Assembly: GCF_013386115.1 (NCBI RefSeq)
Contig: NZ_JACAOR010000005.1
Coordinates: 1 to 64,000 of the forward strand
Length of the DNA stretch: 64,000 nucleotides
Reading direction: 5' to 3'
From: Pseudomonas gingeri
GTDB lineage: Bacteria > Pseudomonadota > Gammaproteobacteria > Pseudomonadales > Pseudomonadaceae
Each line of letters opens with the position of its first letter. Position 1 is the stretch's first letter. The position numbers and the translations under genes are program-made. The notes below the pieces were generated by a model. The model was given only the letters and a program-made list of their open reading frames with translations. It searched no databases and had not been told where the DNA came from. Of the stretch, positions 49,044 through 58,591 are shown piece after piece.

Positions 49044-50309
49044 TCATAAACGGATGGACAGGCCATCGGCCAGGGATTGTCGATAGGCGCGCCAGGCCGG
49101 CACGCTACCCATCAACAGGGCGGCGACGAGGATACCGCCGAGCAGCGTCCATTCATATTCGCTTGGCCAGGACAGCGGCAGGTACAGCCCGTAGTTCGAC
49201 TGCACATAACCCTGGGCCAGGGCGATGCACAGGTACAGCAGGCCCACCCCGGCGACCACCCCGGACAACGCCAGGGCAAAGGCTTCCAGCACCAGCAGGC
49301 TGGCGATATGCCAAGGCCGCGCGCCTACCGAACGCAGGATCGCCATCTCCCGGCGACGCTCGTTGAGGCTGGTGAGGATCGCCGTGAGCATGCCGATCAG
49401 GCCGGTCAGCACCACGAACAGTGAGACCACGAACAAGGCCTTTTCCGCCGTGCCCATCAGACTCCAGAGCTCCTGCAAGGCCACGCCCGGCAGGATCGCC
49501 AGCATCGGCTCGCCCCGGAACTCGTTGATCTCGCGCTGTACGGCGAAGGTTGCGATCTTGCTCTTGAGGCCGAGCATGAAGGCCGTGATCGCCTGGGGCG
49601 TGAGGTCCATGTTGCGCGCCTGGTCGGCGCTGATCCGCCCGGCGCCGCGGGCCGGTACGCCGTTGTGCCAGTCGATGTGGATCGCTTCCATGCCGCCGAG
49701 GCTGATATGCAGCGTGCGGTCCACCGGCGTCCCGGTGCGCTTGAGAATGCCGACCACGGTGAACGGCTTGTCATCGTGCTTGACCAGGCTGATGGCCGCG
49801 ACGCCATGGGCCAGCACCAGCTTGTCGCCGAGCTTGTAGTGCAGGGCGTCGGCGACTTCGGCGCCGAGCACCACTTCGAACGGATCGCTGGCGAAGGCGC
49901 GGCCGGTGGCCAGTTCCAGGCTCTGCTGGTGACCGTACTGATAATGCTCGAAATAGGACTCGTTGGTGCCCATCACCCGGTAGCCGCGATGGGAGTCGCC
50001 GAGGGAGATCGGGATGGCCCATTTCACCTGCGGATTGCTGGCGAAATGCTCGTAGCTGTCCCAGCGGATGTTGTTGGTGGCGTTGCCGATGCGGAACACC
50101 GAATACAGCAGCAGGTTCACCGAGCCCGAGCGGGCGCCGACGATCAGGTCGGTGCCGCTGATGGTGCTGGCGAAGCTGGCGCGGGCTTCGGTGCGCACGC
50201 GCTCCACGGCCAGCAGCAGACAGACCGAAAGGGCGATGGCAAAGGCCGTGAGAATGGCGGTAAAGCGGCGGTTGGCCAGGCTGGCCAGGGCCAGTCGTAA
50301 CAGATACAT
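49044..50309 (-). CDS. ABC transporter permease, FtsX/MacB type
   Basis: The 421-aa protein has one N-terminal membrane helix, a large periplasmic domain (about 45-280) and three helices in the C-terminal half (with LFVVSLFVVLTGLIGMLTAIL and ERRREMAILRSVGARP), the FtsX layout. It pairs with the ATPase at 50311, one base away, and is predicted to move a zinc-related ligand. The P. aeruginosa counterpart, PA4063-PA4066, is induced by zinc starvation. Confidence 0.82.
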   Translation of the reverse strand: MYLLRLALASLANRRFTAILTAFAIALSVCLLLAVERVRTEARASFASTISGTDLIVGARSGSVNLLLYSVFRIGNATNNIRWDSYEHFASNPQVKWAIPISLGDSHRGYRVMGTNESYFEHYQYGHQQSLELATGRAFASDPFEVVLGAEVADALHYKLGDKLVLAHGVAAISLVKHDDKPFTVVGILKRTGTPVDRTLHISLGGMEAIHIDWHNGVPARGAGRISADQARNMDLTPQAITAFMLGLKSKIATFAVQREINEFRGEPMLAILPGVALQELWSLMGTAEKALFVVSLFVVLTGLIGMLTAILTSLNERRREMAILRSVGARPWHIASLLVLEAFALALSGVVAGVGLLYLCIALAQGYVQSNYGLYLPLSWPSEYEWTLLGGILVAALLMGSVPAWRAYRQSLADGLSIRL

Positions 50310-50310
50310 C

Positions 50311-51021
50311 TCAAACCTCCGCGGGCGCGGCCGCGCGATTCAGTTCGGCCAGGGACAGGTGACGATCGAACAGCGGTGCCAGGCTCTGGTCATGGCTGAC
50401 GAACAGCAGGCTGGAACCGGCTTCCCGGCACTCGGCGAACAACAGGCGGATAAAGGCTTCGCGGGCGTCGTAGTCGAGGGCCGAGGTCGGTTCGTCGGCG
50501 ATCACCAGTTCCGGCTGGCCGATCAGTGCGCGGGCGGCGGCGACCCGTTGTTGCTGGCCGATGGACAGGGAGTCGGCACGCCGTTCCAGCAATGCCGGGT
50601 CCTTCAGGCCGAGGTGAGCGAGCAGGGTTGCCGCGGCCTGGTCGATGCTGCCGTGGCGCTGGCTGGCGCGGCTGGCGCGCAGTCTGGAAAAATGGCAGGG
50701 CAGTTCGACGTTCTCGCGCACCGAGAGAAACGGCAGCAGGTTGAACTGCTGGAAAATGTAGCCGGTGTGATCGACGCGAAAGCGGTCGCGGGCGCCGGCT
50801 CCGAGTTCGGTCAGTTCCTGGCCGAGCAGGCGGATGCTGCCCCGGCTGGGCTTCTGCACGCCGCCCAGCAGGCCGAGCAGGGTGGTCTTGCCGCTGCCGC
50901 TGGGGCCCTTGAGAAACAGGGTCTCGCCGGGCTCCAGGCGGAACGCGGGAATGTCCAGCAACTGCGGGTGACCGGGCCAGTTGAAGCCCAGGTCGGACAG
51001 TTCGATAAGTGCTTGGGTCAT
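50311..51021 (-). CDS. ABC transporter ATP-binding protein
   Basis: The 236-aa ATPase has Walker A GPSGSGKT, signature LSIGQQQRVAAARAL, Walker B ELVIADEPTSALD and a switch histidine in LFVSHD. The signature is LSIGQ rather than LSGGQ. It is the partner of the FtsX-type permease. The ATG at 51019-51021 (MTQALIEL) was chosen for family length; the longer frame reaches into the REP pair upstream. Confidence 0.85.
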   Translation of the reverse strand: MTQALIELSDLGFNWPGHPQLLDIPAFRLEPGETLFLKGPSGSGKTTLLGLLGGVQKPSRGSIRLLGQELTELGAGARDRFRVDHTGYIFQQFNLLPFLSVRENVELPCHFSRLRASRASQRHGSIDQAAATLLAHLGLKDPALLERRADSLSIGQQQRVAAARALIGQPELVIADEPTSALDYDAREAFIRLLFAECREAGSSLLFVSHDQSLAPLFDRHLSLAELNRAAAPAEV

Positions 51022-51047
51022 GGGAGCCGATTCATGTGGGGCATACC

Positions 51048-51139
51048 CCTGTGGGAGCGGGCTTGTCCGCGAAGCGTGGTCATGCGGTATCACACGGGAA
51101 CCGGGTCACCTTCTTCGCGGGCAAGCCCGCTCCCACAGG
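51048..51139. repeat. Inverted REP pair, GCGGGCTTGCCCGC class
   Basis: A forward copy CCTGTGGGAGCGGGCTTG and on (51048-51074) and a reversed copy (51113-51139) enclose about 38 bases, lying in the gap between two genes of the zinc operon. Confidence 0.88.
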
Positions 51140-51150
51140 ATTCATGGATG

Positions 51151-51744
51151 TCAGAACTTCAGGGTGGCGGCCTTCGGCGTCGCATCCACGCCCTGCTGGC
51201 CGCTTGGCGAGATGAGTTGTACCTGAATTTTCTGGGTCGCGGGGAAGGTCTTGAAGACCTGGGTCAGGTCGAGCTGCTTGAGGGCCTGCGGGGTGCTGCA
51301 GGTGAACTGGTAGTGGGCGTGGATTTCGCTGTGGTCGTGATGATGTTCGTGCTCGTCGGTGCCCTTGGCGTGGTCGTCGTCATCGTCATCATGGTTGGCG
51401 TCTTCCGGGGCCGGATCACCGAACAGCGGACTTTCCAGTTCCTGGTTGGCGACCACGCAACCGGCCTCCCCGGGCAGGTTGAACAGTGCCAGCGGCTTGT
51501 CGAGCAGGGCGCGCACGGCGGCGACCCTGGCCTTGTCGGCGTCGCTGGCGGCCGCGTGCTCGAAGCCCACGAGGTTCATCGCCGGGCTTTGCAGTTCCAG
51601 CTCCAGGGTCTGTGCGTCGAGGGCTGCGTTCAAGCGGCCGACACCATGTTCGTGGGCGCCGAGGCTGCCATGTTCTTTTTCATGGGCCTGGGCGGCGACC
51701 AGGGGCAGCAAGGCAAAAGGCAGGGCGAGAAGCAGGCGGCGCAT
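51151..51744 (-). CDS. DUF2796 zinc-related exported protein
   Basis: The 197-aa protein has a signal peptide (MRRLLLALPFALLPLVAAQA) and a histidine/aspartate-rich metal-binding stretch (around DDDDDDHAKGTDEHEHHHDHSE), plus His-rich motifs near EKEHGS and GAHEHGVG. It is the first gene of the zinc operon, ahead of the ABC ATPase, permease and DUF3299 genes. It probably acts as a periplasmic zinc-binding factor. A Zur-like box lies 38 bases upstream. Confidence 0.8.
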   Translation of the reverse strand: MRRLLLALPFALLPLVAAQAHEKEHGSLGAHEHGVGRLNAALDAQTLELELQSPAMNLVGFEHAAASDADKARVAAVRALLDKPLALFNLPGEAGCVVANQELESPLFGDPAPEDANHDDDDDDHAKGTDEHEHHHDHSEIHAHYQFTCSTPQALKQLDLTQVFKTFPATQKIQVQLISPSGQQGVDATPKAATLKF

Positions 51745-51781
51745 AGCGTTTCTCCGGAAACGACGAGAGGGTGTTTTGTTA

Positions 51782-51796
51782 TGTGATCTTATAACA
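51782..51796 (-). promoter_or_regulatory. Zur-like operator
   Basis: TGTGATCTTATAACA matches the Zur core TGTTAT-AAT-ATAACA with one change in the left half and two in the spacer. It lies 38-52 bases before the DUF2796 start. It fits zinc-repressed control of the operon. Confidence 0.55.
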
Positions 51797-51840
51797 ATTT
51801 ATCGCGCTTGCGGCCACTCGCTTGGCGATCCGGCTGACCC

Positions 51841-52236
51841 ATGGGAGCATGCGCGCAGGACTATTCGGTCAAGGGTATCGAGGACGGTTTTATGGTGCGG
51901 ATTCGCGGAACCATCGGCGAGTGGCCGGTGGATTTGACAGTGGAGCTGGATGACGGCGATTGGGCCCGGCTTGGCGCGCAGTTGCAGGTGGAGACGCCGC
52001 AGGAGCCGGTGGTGGCGGCCAGGCCGGTGAGCCAGGACGATGCGCTCTGGCAGTTGACCAGGGATCTGGTGCGTCAGGCCGGGCAGATCAGCGGACCGGA
52101 GTTGCTGGAACAACTGGAAGGCTTGACGGGCAGCACCGCGGCCGCCAAGCGGCTGCTGGTGCGCCTGCGGCATTGCGCCGAGGTCAAAGTGCTGAGCGGC
52201 GCTGATTCACCGCTCTACAGCTGGGTCGGGGTTTGA
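51841..52236 (+). CDS. Conserved hypothetical protein
   Basis: The 131-aa protein starts MGACAQDYSVKGIEDGFMVR; the true start may be the MVRIRG within it. It has a beta-rich first half and a helical second half (DDALWQLTRDLVRQAGQISG) and no signal peptide. Pseudomonads have a conserved hypothetical here, but I do not recognise its function. It is divergent from the zinc operon. Confidence 0.6.
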   Translation: MGACAQDYSVKGIEDGFMVRIRGTIGEWPVDLTVELDDGDWARLGAQLQVETPQEPVVAARPVSQDDALWQLTRDLVRQAGQISGPELLEQLEGLTGSTAAAKRLLVRLRHCAEVKVLSGADSPLYSWVGV

Positions 52237-52290
52237 CCGGCAGACACGGACCTCGCCTCGTCGAGCGCCGCAGTAGCATGGGACAGAGAT

Positions 52291-52380
52291 CCTGTGGGAG
52301 CCGGCTTGCTGGCGATGAGGATAACGCGGTCTGACGGATGCACCGCGGCGCCTGCATCGCCGGCAAGCCGGCTCCTACAC
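52291..52380. repeat. Inverted REP pair, GCCGGCTTGCCGGC class
   Basis: A forward copy CCTGTGGGAGCCGGCTTGC and on (52291-52317) and a reversed copy (52355-52380) flank a spacer of about 37 bases, between the hypothetical gene and the thioredoxin gene. Confidence 0.85.
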
Positions 52381-52411
52381 AATCTGGCGGTGTCCAGTTT
52401 TCGCACAGAAC

Positions 52412-53284
52412 CTAGTACAACGCCGCGAACAACTTGCGCCGGTAGGTGGTCACCAGCGGATGGTCGTTGCCCAGCAGGTCGAACACTTGTAACAGGGTCT
52501 TGTGGGGCAGGCCTTCGCTGTAGCCGCGGTTGCGGGTGAACAGCTTGAGCAGGGCATCCAGCGCGGCGTCGTACTGCTGGCGGGCCAGTTGCTGGATCGC
52601 CAGTTGGTAGACCGCCTCGTCGTCTTGCGGATCCTGCGCCAGGCGGGCTTTCAACTCGGCGGCATCCGGCAGGTCGGCGGCCTGGCGCAGGAACGTCAGC
52701 TGGGCCTTGGCGCCGGCCAGGGCGGCCTTGTGTTCGTCGCCCTTGACCGCCTCGAGCACGCTTTGCGCTTCGCCCAGCTCACCCCGTTCGGCGAGGCAGC
52801 GGGCATACAGGATCAGCGCCTTGGCGTTGCTGTTGTCTTCGCCCAGCAGCGTCACCAGGACCGCTTCGGCGTCGGCGATCCGGCCTTCGGCGAACAGCGC
52901 CTGGGCCTGCTCGAACGGATCGGCCGCGGCCGGCGGTGGCATCTGTACATGGGGTTCGAGCATGGCGCGTACCGCCGACTCCGGCTGGGCCCCGGCGAAG
53001 CCGTCCACCGGCTGGCCGTCCTTGAACAGCACCACGGTCGGCAGGCTGCGGATACCGAAGCGGGCGACGATGTCCTGCTCGGCGTCACAGTCGACCTTGG
53101 CCAGCAGCAGTTCGCCCTGATAGCTCTCGGCGATCTGTTGCAGCATCGGCATCAGCGCCTTGCAGGGCGCACACCATTCGGCCCAGAAATCCACCAGCAC
53201 CGGTTTGTGGAACGAGTTCTGGATCACCGCCTGGTCGAAGTTCAGGGCGGTGGCGTCGAAGATGTAGGGCGTGTCCTGAGTCAT
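52412..53284 (-). CDS. cnoX: CnoX/YbbN-type thioredoxin with TPR region
   Basis: The 290-aa protein has an N-terminal thioredoxin fold with the active site WCAPC (residues 37-41) and a C-terminal TPR-like region (from about 120). CnoX works as a chaperedoxin with GroEL in bleach stress. E. coli CnoX has lost the active site (SQHC), but the cysteines are kept here, so redox activity is likely. It lies next to a methyltransferase gene. Confidence 0.85.
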   Translation of the reverse strand: MTQDTPYIFDATALNFDQAVIQNSFHKPVLVDFWAEWCAPCKALMPMLQQIAESYQGELLLAKVDCDAEQDIVARFGIRSLPTVVLFKDGQPVDGFAGAQPESAVRAMLEPHVQMPPPAAADPFEQAQALFAEGRIADAEAVLVTLLGEDNSNAKALILYARCLAERGELGEAQSVLEAVKGDEHKAALAGAKAQLTFLRQAADLPDAAELKARLAQDPQDDEAVYQLAIQQLARQQYDAALDALLKLFTRNRGYSEGLPHKTLLQVFDLLGNDHPLVTTYRRKLFAALY

Positions 53285-53358
53285 CGGGAATCTCGAAGAG
53301 CGGGGAATGGTGCAACTATAAGGCCTGGGGCGGGTTGGCCGAAAGCGGCGGTTGCGCC

Positions 53359-54015
53359 TCAGGGCCGGCTGGCGTGGTACAGGCTGACCTGGCGAAACTC
53401 GTGCGGCTCCATCAGGTCCGGCAGGGTCAGGGCTTCGAGCATTTCCAGGCGCCGGTACAACGGGTGACGGAAGTCCCGTACCCGTGAGTCGGCCACCAGC
53501 GTTTCGCGGCCACGGCTGAGGAACTGATCCAGCAGTGGCAGGTTTTCCCGGTCATAGAGGACGTCGGCGACCAGGATCAGGTCGAAGCGGTCGCTCTCGG
53601 CGAAAAAGTCCGCGGAATAACTCAGCTCCACGCCATTGAGCGCGGCATTCGCCCGGCACGCGGCCAGCGCCAGCGGATCGAGGTCGCAGGCCACCACTTC
53701 CAGTGCCCCTGCCCTGGCCGCGGCAATCGCCGCCACGCCGGAGCCGGCACCGAAATCCAGCACCCGCTTGCCGGCCACCCAGTGGGGGCGTTCAGCCAGG
53801 TAGCGGGCCAGGGCCAGGCCGCTGGCCCAGCAGAAACTCCAGTAGGGTGGCTCGTGCAGGATCCGCAGGGTCTCTTCCGAGCTGAAGGCGCGGTCCATGT
53901 TTCCGGCGTCGATCAGCCACAACTGCAGGTCGGTCTGCGGCAGAGGGCAGGCCACCAGTCGCGCATCCCCCAGCAGCCCGCTCAGTGACTGTTGCAGGTT
54001 GAGCGGTGGATTCAT
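53359..54015 (-). CDS. Class I methyltransferase (ETFB/PrmA-like)
   Basis: The 218-aa protein has the SAM motif VLDFGAGSGVAAIAAARAG and VVACDLDP, as well as a motif IV-like DLILVADVLYD. This is the family of ETFB and ribosomal L11 lysine methyltransferases; its substrate is unknown. It overlaps the lipoprotein gene by four bases. Confidence 0.8.
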   Translation of the reverse strand: MNPPLNLQQSLSGLLGDARLVACPLPQTDLQLWLIDAGNMDRAFSSEETLRILHEPPYWSFCWASGLALARYLAERPHWVAGKRVLDFGAGSGVAAIAAARAGALEVVACDLDPLALAACRANAALNGVELSYSADFFAESDRFDLILVADVLYDRENLPLLDQFLSRGRETLVADSRVRDFRHPLYRRLEMLEALTLPDLMEPHEFRQVSLYHASRP

Positions 54016-54467
54016 GGTGCGCCGACGAATTGCAGTTGGCCCATGGCCTGGGTGGTCGGCTGGGTCACCGATACGGAGGGCAGGTGCAGGATCAGTTGCC
54101 CGGACTGGCTGGCCCGGCCGCGCAGTTCGACGCGGCTGTTCGGCGGAAACACCTCCGGATTGAAGCGCAGGCGGAACGGCAGCGCCTGGCCGGTGCCATT
54201 GATCTTGCTGCTGGCCAGCAATTGTTGCGGACGACCACGCTCATCGATCACCAGCAGGGCCAGTTCGACCTCGGCATTGGCCGGCACGCCGAGCAGGGTG
54301 CCGCTCAGTTCACGCTGGAACGCCGGCAGCGGGCCGAGTTCTTCGTAGGGACTGACCGGTTTTTGCGTCTGGACCTGGGGGACGGGTGCCGGCACGGGCT
54401 TGGGGGCGCTGCCGCAAGCGACAAGCAGGCCGGCGAGACTGAGCAAAACAAGCGGTCGTACTGACAT
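54012..54467 (-). CDS. YbaY-family lipoprotein
   Basis: The 151-aa protein has a lipobox LLVAC (Cys18) after MSVRPLVLLSLAG and a beta-sandwich-like domain (FQRELSGTLLGVPANAEVEL). The YbaY family's function is not known. Gene overlap links it to the methyltransferase gene. Confidence 0.8.
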   Translation of the reverse strand: MSVRPLVLLSLAGLLVACGSAPKPVPAPVPQVQTQKPVSPYEELGPLPAFQRELSGTLLGVPANAEVELALLVIDERGRPQQLLASSKINGTGQALPFRLRFNPEVFPPNSRVELRGRASQSGQLILHLPSVSVTQPTTQAMGQLQFVGAP

Positions 54468-54606
54468 CTACAGCTCCAACTGAGGCAGAAAACGGCGGTT
54501 CTGATGGGATAACGTTAGTCTGCCGACTGTATACCGCAAACCCTATGGCTTGTCTTGCCACGGGGATGCGCTACCATGGCCCTCCCATTTTTTGTTGCCT
54601 GCCACC

Positions 54607-55071
54607 ATGCACTGTCCCTTCTGCGGTGCCAACGACACCAAAGTCATCGACTCGCGTCTGGTCGCCGAGGGCGAACAGGTGCGCCGCCGGCGTGAATGCC
54701 TGGCCTGCGGTGAGCGTTTCACCACCTTTGAAACCGCCGAACTGGTTTTGCCGCGCCTGATCAAGCAGGACGGCAGTCGCCAGCCCTTCGACGAAGAAAA
54801 ACTCCGCGCCGGTATGCAGCGGGCCCTGGAAAAGCGCCCGGTGAGTGTCGAGCGCCTGGAAGCCGCGCTGGTGCACATCAAGCACAAGCTGCGGGCGACC
54901 GGCGAGCGCGAGATCAAGTCGCTGATCGTCGGCGAACTGGTGATGGCCGAGTTGCAGAAACTCGACGAAGTCGCCTACATCCGTTTCGCCTCGGTTTATC
55001 GTCGTTTCCAGGACCTCAACGAGTTCCGTGAAGAGATCGACCGCCTCGCCCGGGAGCCCGCCAAGGAATGA
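54607..55071 (+). CDS. nrdR: Transcriptional repressor NrdR
   Basis: The 154-aa protein has an N-terminal zinc ribbon (CPFCGAND and CLACG, residues 3-36) and an ATP-cone domain (about 46-136). It senses ATP/dATP and represses ribonucleotide reductase genes. Its stop overlaps the ribD start (ATGA). The ATG at 54607 was chosen since family members begin MHCPFCG. Confidence 0.96.
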   Translation: MHCPFCGANDTKVIDSRLVAEGEQVRRRRECLACGERFTTFETAELVLPRLIKQDGSRQPFDEEKLRAGMQRALEKRPVSVERLEAALVHIKHKLRATGEREIKSLIVGELVMAELQKLDEVAYIRFASVYRRFQDLNEFREEIDRLAREPAKE

Positions 55072-56207
55072 GTCTTTCCAGCGAACAGGCGGTGCTCGAC
55101 GCCCACTACATGGCCCGCGCCCTGGAGCTGGCCCGCAAGGGGCGCTACTCGACGCACCCGAACCCGCGGGTGGGTTGCGTGATCGTGCGCGACGGCGTGG
55201 TGGTCGGCGAAGGCTGGCACGTGCGTGCCGGTGAGCCTCATGCCGAAGTGCATGCCTTGCGCGAGGCGGGCGAAAACGCCCGTGGCGCGACGGCCTACGT
55301 GACGCTGGAACCGTGCAGCCACTTCGGGCGTACGCCGCCGTGCGCCGATGCGCTGGTCAAGGCCGGCGTGGGCCGGGTGGTCGCGGCCATGCAGGATCCG
55401 AATCCGGAAGTCGCCGGGCGCGGCCTCAAGCGCCTGGCCGACGCCGGGATCGCGGTGCACAGCGGCGTGCTCGAAGGTGAAGCGCGGGCGATCAACCAGG
55501 GTTTCCTCAAGCGCATGGAACATGGCCTGCCGTTCGTGCGGGTCAAGCTGGCGATGAGCCTCGACGGCCGCACCGCCATGGCCAGTGGTGAAAGCCAGTG
55601 GATCACCGGTCCCGCCGCGCGTTCCGCGGTGCAGCGGCTGCGGGCCCAGTCCAGCGTGGTGCTTACCGGCGCCGATACGGTGCTGGCCGACAAGGCCCGG
55701 CTGACCGTGCGCCCCGCCGAACTGGGCCTGGACCCCGAACTCACGGCCCTGGCCGAACGCCGGCCGCCGTTGCGGGTGCTGATCGACGGGCGCCTGCGGG
55801 TGCCGCTGGATGCGGCCTTCTTCCTGGCCGGTCCGGCACTGGTGGTGACCTGCGCAACGACCGTCAGCGCCGACTACCAGGCCGCCGGGCATGAAGTCCT
55901 GAGCGTGCCGGGCAGCGACGGCCAGGTCGACCTGCGCCAGTTGCTCGGCCTGCTGGCGGCCCGTGGCGTCAACGAACTGCTGGTCGAGGCCGGCCCGCGC
56001 CTGGCCGGGGCCTTTGCCCGACAAGGCCTGGTGGACGAATACCAGATCTTTGTCGCCGGCAGGTTCCTCGGCTCCAGCGCGCGTCCGTTGCTGGACTGGC
56101 CGCTGGAGCGGATGAGCGAGGCGCCACGGCTGAAAATCACTGAAATGCGCGCGGTGGGCGATGACTGGCGAGTCACCGCGATACCTGACCCGGCACCCGG
56201 CGTATAA
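55068..56207 (+). CDS. ribD: Bifunctional riboflavin deaminase/reductase
   Basis: The 379-aa protein joins an N-terminal deaminase (HAEVHAL and [15 protein letters not shown], zinc ligands) with a C-terminal reductase domain. It carries out two successive steps of riboflavin synthesis. It is translationally coupled to nrdR by a four-base overlap. Confidence 0.96.
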   Translation: MSLSSEQAVLDAHYMARALELARKGRYSTHPNPRVGCVIVRDGVVVGEGWHVRAGEPHAEVHALREAGENARGATAYVTLEPCSHFGRTPPCADALVKAGVGRVVAAMQDPNPEVAGRGLKRLADAGIAVHSGVLEGEARAINQGFLKRMEHGLPFVRVKLAMSLDGRTAMASGESQWITGPAARSAVQRLRAQSSVVLTGADTVLADKARLTVRPAELGLDPELTALAERRPPLRVLIDGRLRVPLDAAFFLAGPALVVTCATTVSADYQAAGHEVLSVPGSDGQVDLRQLLGLLAARGVNELLVEAGPRLAGAFARQGLVDEYQIFVAGRFLGSSARPLLDWPLERMSEAPRLKITEMRAVGDDWRVTAIPDPAPGV

Positions 56208-56252
56208 TTTGCGGCTTGCGCCCTGCGCTGGCTCGTTCTCGAGGAGGATTTC

Positions 56253-56915
56253 ATGTTTACCGGCATTATCGAATCCATCGGCAGTATCCGTGCGCTGAGC
56301 CCAAAAGGCGGCGACGTGCGGGTCTATGTAGAAACCGGCAAGCTCGATCTGGGCGACGTCAAGCTCGGCGACAGCATCGCGGTCAATGGCGTGTGCCTGA
56401 CCGCCGTGGAACTTCCGGGCGACGGTTTCTGGGCTGACGTCAGCCGCGAAACCCTGGACTGCACCGCGTTCAACGAATTGAAGGCCGGCAGCCGGGTCAA
56501 CCTGGAAAAGGCCCTGACCCCGACCACCCGTCTCGGCGGTCACCTGGTCAGCGGTCACGTCGACGGTGTCGGCGAAGTCGTGGCCCGTGAAGAAAACGCC
56601 CGGGCCATCCAGTTCCGCATCCGTGCGCCGAAAGACCTGGCCAAGTACATCGCCCACAAGGGTTCGATCACCGTCGACGGCACCAGCCTGACGGTCAACG
56701 CGGTGAATGGCGCCGAGTTCGAGCTGACCATCGTCCCGCACACCCTGGCCGAAACCATCATGGCGGACTACCGTCCCGGTCGTCAGGTCAACCTCGAAGT
56801 CGACCTGCTGGCCCGTTACCTGGAGCGCCTGCTGCTGGGCGACAAGGCTGCCGAGCCGTCGAGCGGTGGCATCACCGAAAGTTTCCTGGCCGCCAACGGC
56901 TACCTCAAGTCTTGA
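56253..56915 (+). CDS. ribE: Riboflavin synthase alpha chain
   Basis: The 220-aa protein has two duplicated lumazine-binding halves, starting MFTGIIESIGSI and again after TRLGGHLVSGHVDG. It dismutates two lumazine molecules into riboflavin. The AGGAGG box before the ATG at 56253 is strong. Known as ribC in some systems. Confidence 0.96.
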   Translation: MFTGIIESIGSIRALSPKGGDVRVYVETGKLDLGDVKLGDSIAVNGVCLTAVELPGDGFWADVSRETLDCTAFNELKAGSRVNLEKALTPTTRLGGHLVSGHVDGVGEVVAREENARAIQFRIRAPKDLAKYIAHKGSITVDGTSLTVNAVNGAEFELTIVPHTLAETIMADYRPGRQVNLEVDLLARYLERLLLGDKAAEPSSGGITESFLAANGYLKS

Positions 56916-56931
56916 AAGAAGGGGGTGCCGC

Positions 56932-58023
56932 GTGGCGCTCAACACGATTGAAGAGCTGGTCGAAGACATTCGCCAGGGCAAGATGGTCATCCTCATGGAT
57001 GACGAAGACCGCGAGAACGAAGGCGACCTGATCATGGCCGCCGAATGCTGCAAGGCCGAGCACATCAACTTCATGGCCAAGCACGCCCGTGGCCTGATCT
57101 GCATGCCGATGAGCCGCGAGCGTTGCGAGCTGCTCAAGCTGCCACTGATGGCGCCGCGCAACGGTTCCGGTTTCGGCACCAAGTTCACCGTCTCGATCGA
57201 GGCCACCGAAGGCGTCACCACCGGCATCTCCGCCGCCGACCGCGCGCGCACCGTGCAAGCGGCCGCCGCCAGGGATGCCAAGGCCGAAGACATCGTCAGC
57301 CCCGGCCACATCTTCCCGCTGATGGCCCAGCCCGGTGGCACCCTGGCCCGCGCCGGCCACACCGAGGCCGCCTGCGACCTGGCGCGCATGGCCGGTTTCG
57401 AACCGAGCGGCGTGATCTGCGAAGTGATGAACGACGACGGCACCATGTCCCGTCGTGCCGAACTCGAGACTTTTGCCGCCGAACACAACATCAAGATCGG
57501 CACCATCGCCGACCTGATCCACTACCGGATGATCCACGAACGTACCGTTCAGCGGATTGCCGAGCAGCCGCTGGACAGCGAACTGGGTCATTTCACCCTG
57601 GTGACCTATCGTGATTCGGTCGAAGGCGACGTGCACATGGCCCTGACCCTGGGCAATGTCTGCGCCGAAGAGCCGACCCTGGTTCGCGTGCACAACATGG
57701 ACCCGCTGCGCGACCTGCTGATGGTCAAGCAACCGGGTCGCTGGAGCCTGCGGGCCGCCATGGCCGCGGTGGCCGAGGCGGGCAGCGGGGTGGTGCTGCT
57801 GCTCGGGCATCCGCTGGATGGCGACGTGCTGCTGGCGCATATCCGTGAAACCGCCGACCACGCACCGGCGAAAAAACCGACCACCTACAGCATTGTCGGT
57901 GCCGGTTCGCAGATCCTGCGCGACCTCGGTGTGCGCAAGATGCGCCTGATGAGCGCGCCGATGAAGTTCAATGCGATATCCGGTTTCGACCTGGAAGTAG
58001 TAGAATACGTGCCCTCCGAATAA
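56932..58023 (+). CDS. ribBA: RibBA with a degenerate GTP cyclohydrolase II domain
   Basis: The 363-aa protein begins with GTG (MALNTIEELVEDIRQ) and has an intact DHBP synthase domain with MDDEDRENEGDL and the THR/E residues around GHTEAACDLAR. The second half has the GCHII fold but lacks its zinc cysteines: where an active enzyme has HSECLTGD and RCDC, this one reads VHNMDPLRDLLMVKQ. GTP cyclohydrolase activity is therefore unlikely and must come from the separate ribA at 61453. It has a strong AAGAAGGGGG box. Confidence 0.93.
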   Translation: MALNTIEELVEDIRQGKMVILMDDEDRENEGDLIMAAECCKAEHINFMAKHARGLICMPMSRERCELLKLPLMAPRNGSGFGTKFTVSIEATEGVTTGISAADRARTVQAAAARDAKAEDIVSPGHIFPLMAQPGGTLARAGHTEAACDLARMAGFEPSGVICEVMNDDGTMSRRAELETFAAEHNIKIGTIADLIHYRMIHERTVQRIAEQPLDSELGHFTLVTYRDSVEGDVHMALTLGNVCAEEPTLVRVHNMDPLRDLLMVKQPGRWSLRAAMAAVAEAGSGVVLLLGHPLDGDVLLAHIRETADHAPAKKPTTYSIVGAGSQILRDLGVRKMRLMSAPMKFNAISGFDLEVVEYVPSE

Positions 58024-58114
58024 AAGGCTGGCGGGTGCCGGCCTTGATTCGCGGTTCAAATATCACTAAGGGGCGCGTACTTGACGCGTCCCGGCTCTTT
58101 AAGAGATTTGTCGA

Positions 58115-58591
58115 ATGACCCTGAAGACCATCGAAGGTACCTTCATCGCCCCTAAAGGCCGCTATGCCCTGGTGGTCGGCCGCTTCAACAGCTTCGTCGT
58201 CGAAAGCCTGGTGAGCGGTGCCGTTGACGCCCTGGTTCGTCACGGTGTGAGCGAAAGCGACATCACCCTCATCCGCGCGCCTGGCGCCTTCGAAATCCCG
58301 CTGGTCGCGCAGAAAGTCGCCCAGAAAGGCGATTTCTCGGCAATCATCGCCCTCGGTGCGGTCATTCGTGGCGGTACCCCGCACTTCGAATACGTCGCCG
58401 GCGAGTGCACCAAGGGCCTGGCCCAGGTGTCCATGGAGTTTGGCGTGCCGGTAGCCTTCGGCGTACTGACCGTTGACTCCATCGAGCAGGCCATCGAGCG
58501 TTCCGGCACCAAGGCCGGCAACAAAGGTGCCGAAGCTGCCCTGTCCGCCCTGGAAATGGTCAGCCTGCTGTCGCAGTTGGAGGCGGTGTGA
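58115..58591 (+). CDS. ribH: 6,7-dimethyl-8-ribityllumazine synthase
   Basis: The 158-aa protein has the signature GAFEIPL and HFEYV of lumazine synthase, with His94-like in the PHFEY segment. It condenses the DHBP product and the pyrimidine intermediate. It overlaps nusB by four bases. Confidence 0.97.
   Translation: MTLKTIEGTFIAPKGRYALVVGRFNSFVVESLVSGAVDALVRHGVSESDITLIRAPGAFEIPLVAQKVAQKGDFSAIIALGAVIRGGTPHFEYVAGECTKGLAQVSMEFGVPVAFGVLTVDSIEQAIERSGTKAGNKGAEAALSALEMVSLLSQLEAV

Noticed and set aside
54468..54606. FMN riboswitch before the riboflavin genes
   Set aside because: The gaps before nrdR, ribE and ribH (54468-54606, 56208-56252, 58024-58114) are too short or lack the conserved RFN blocks.
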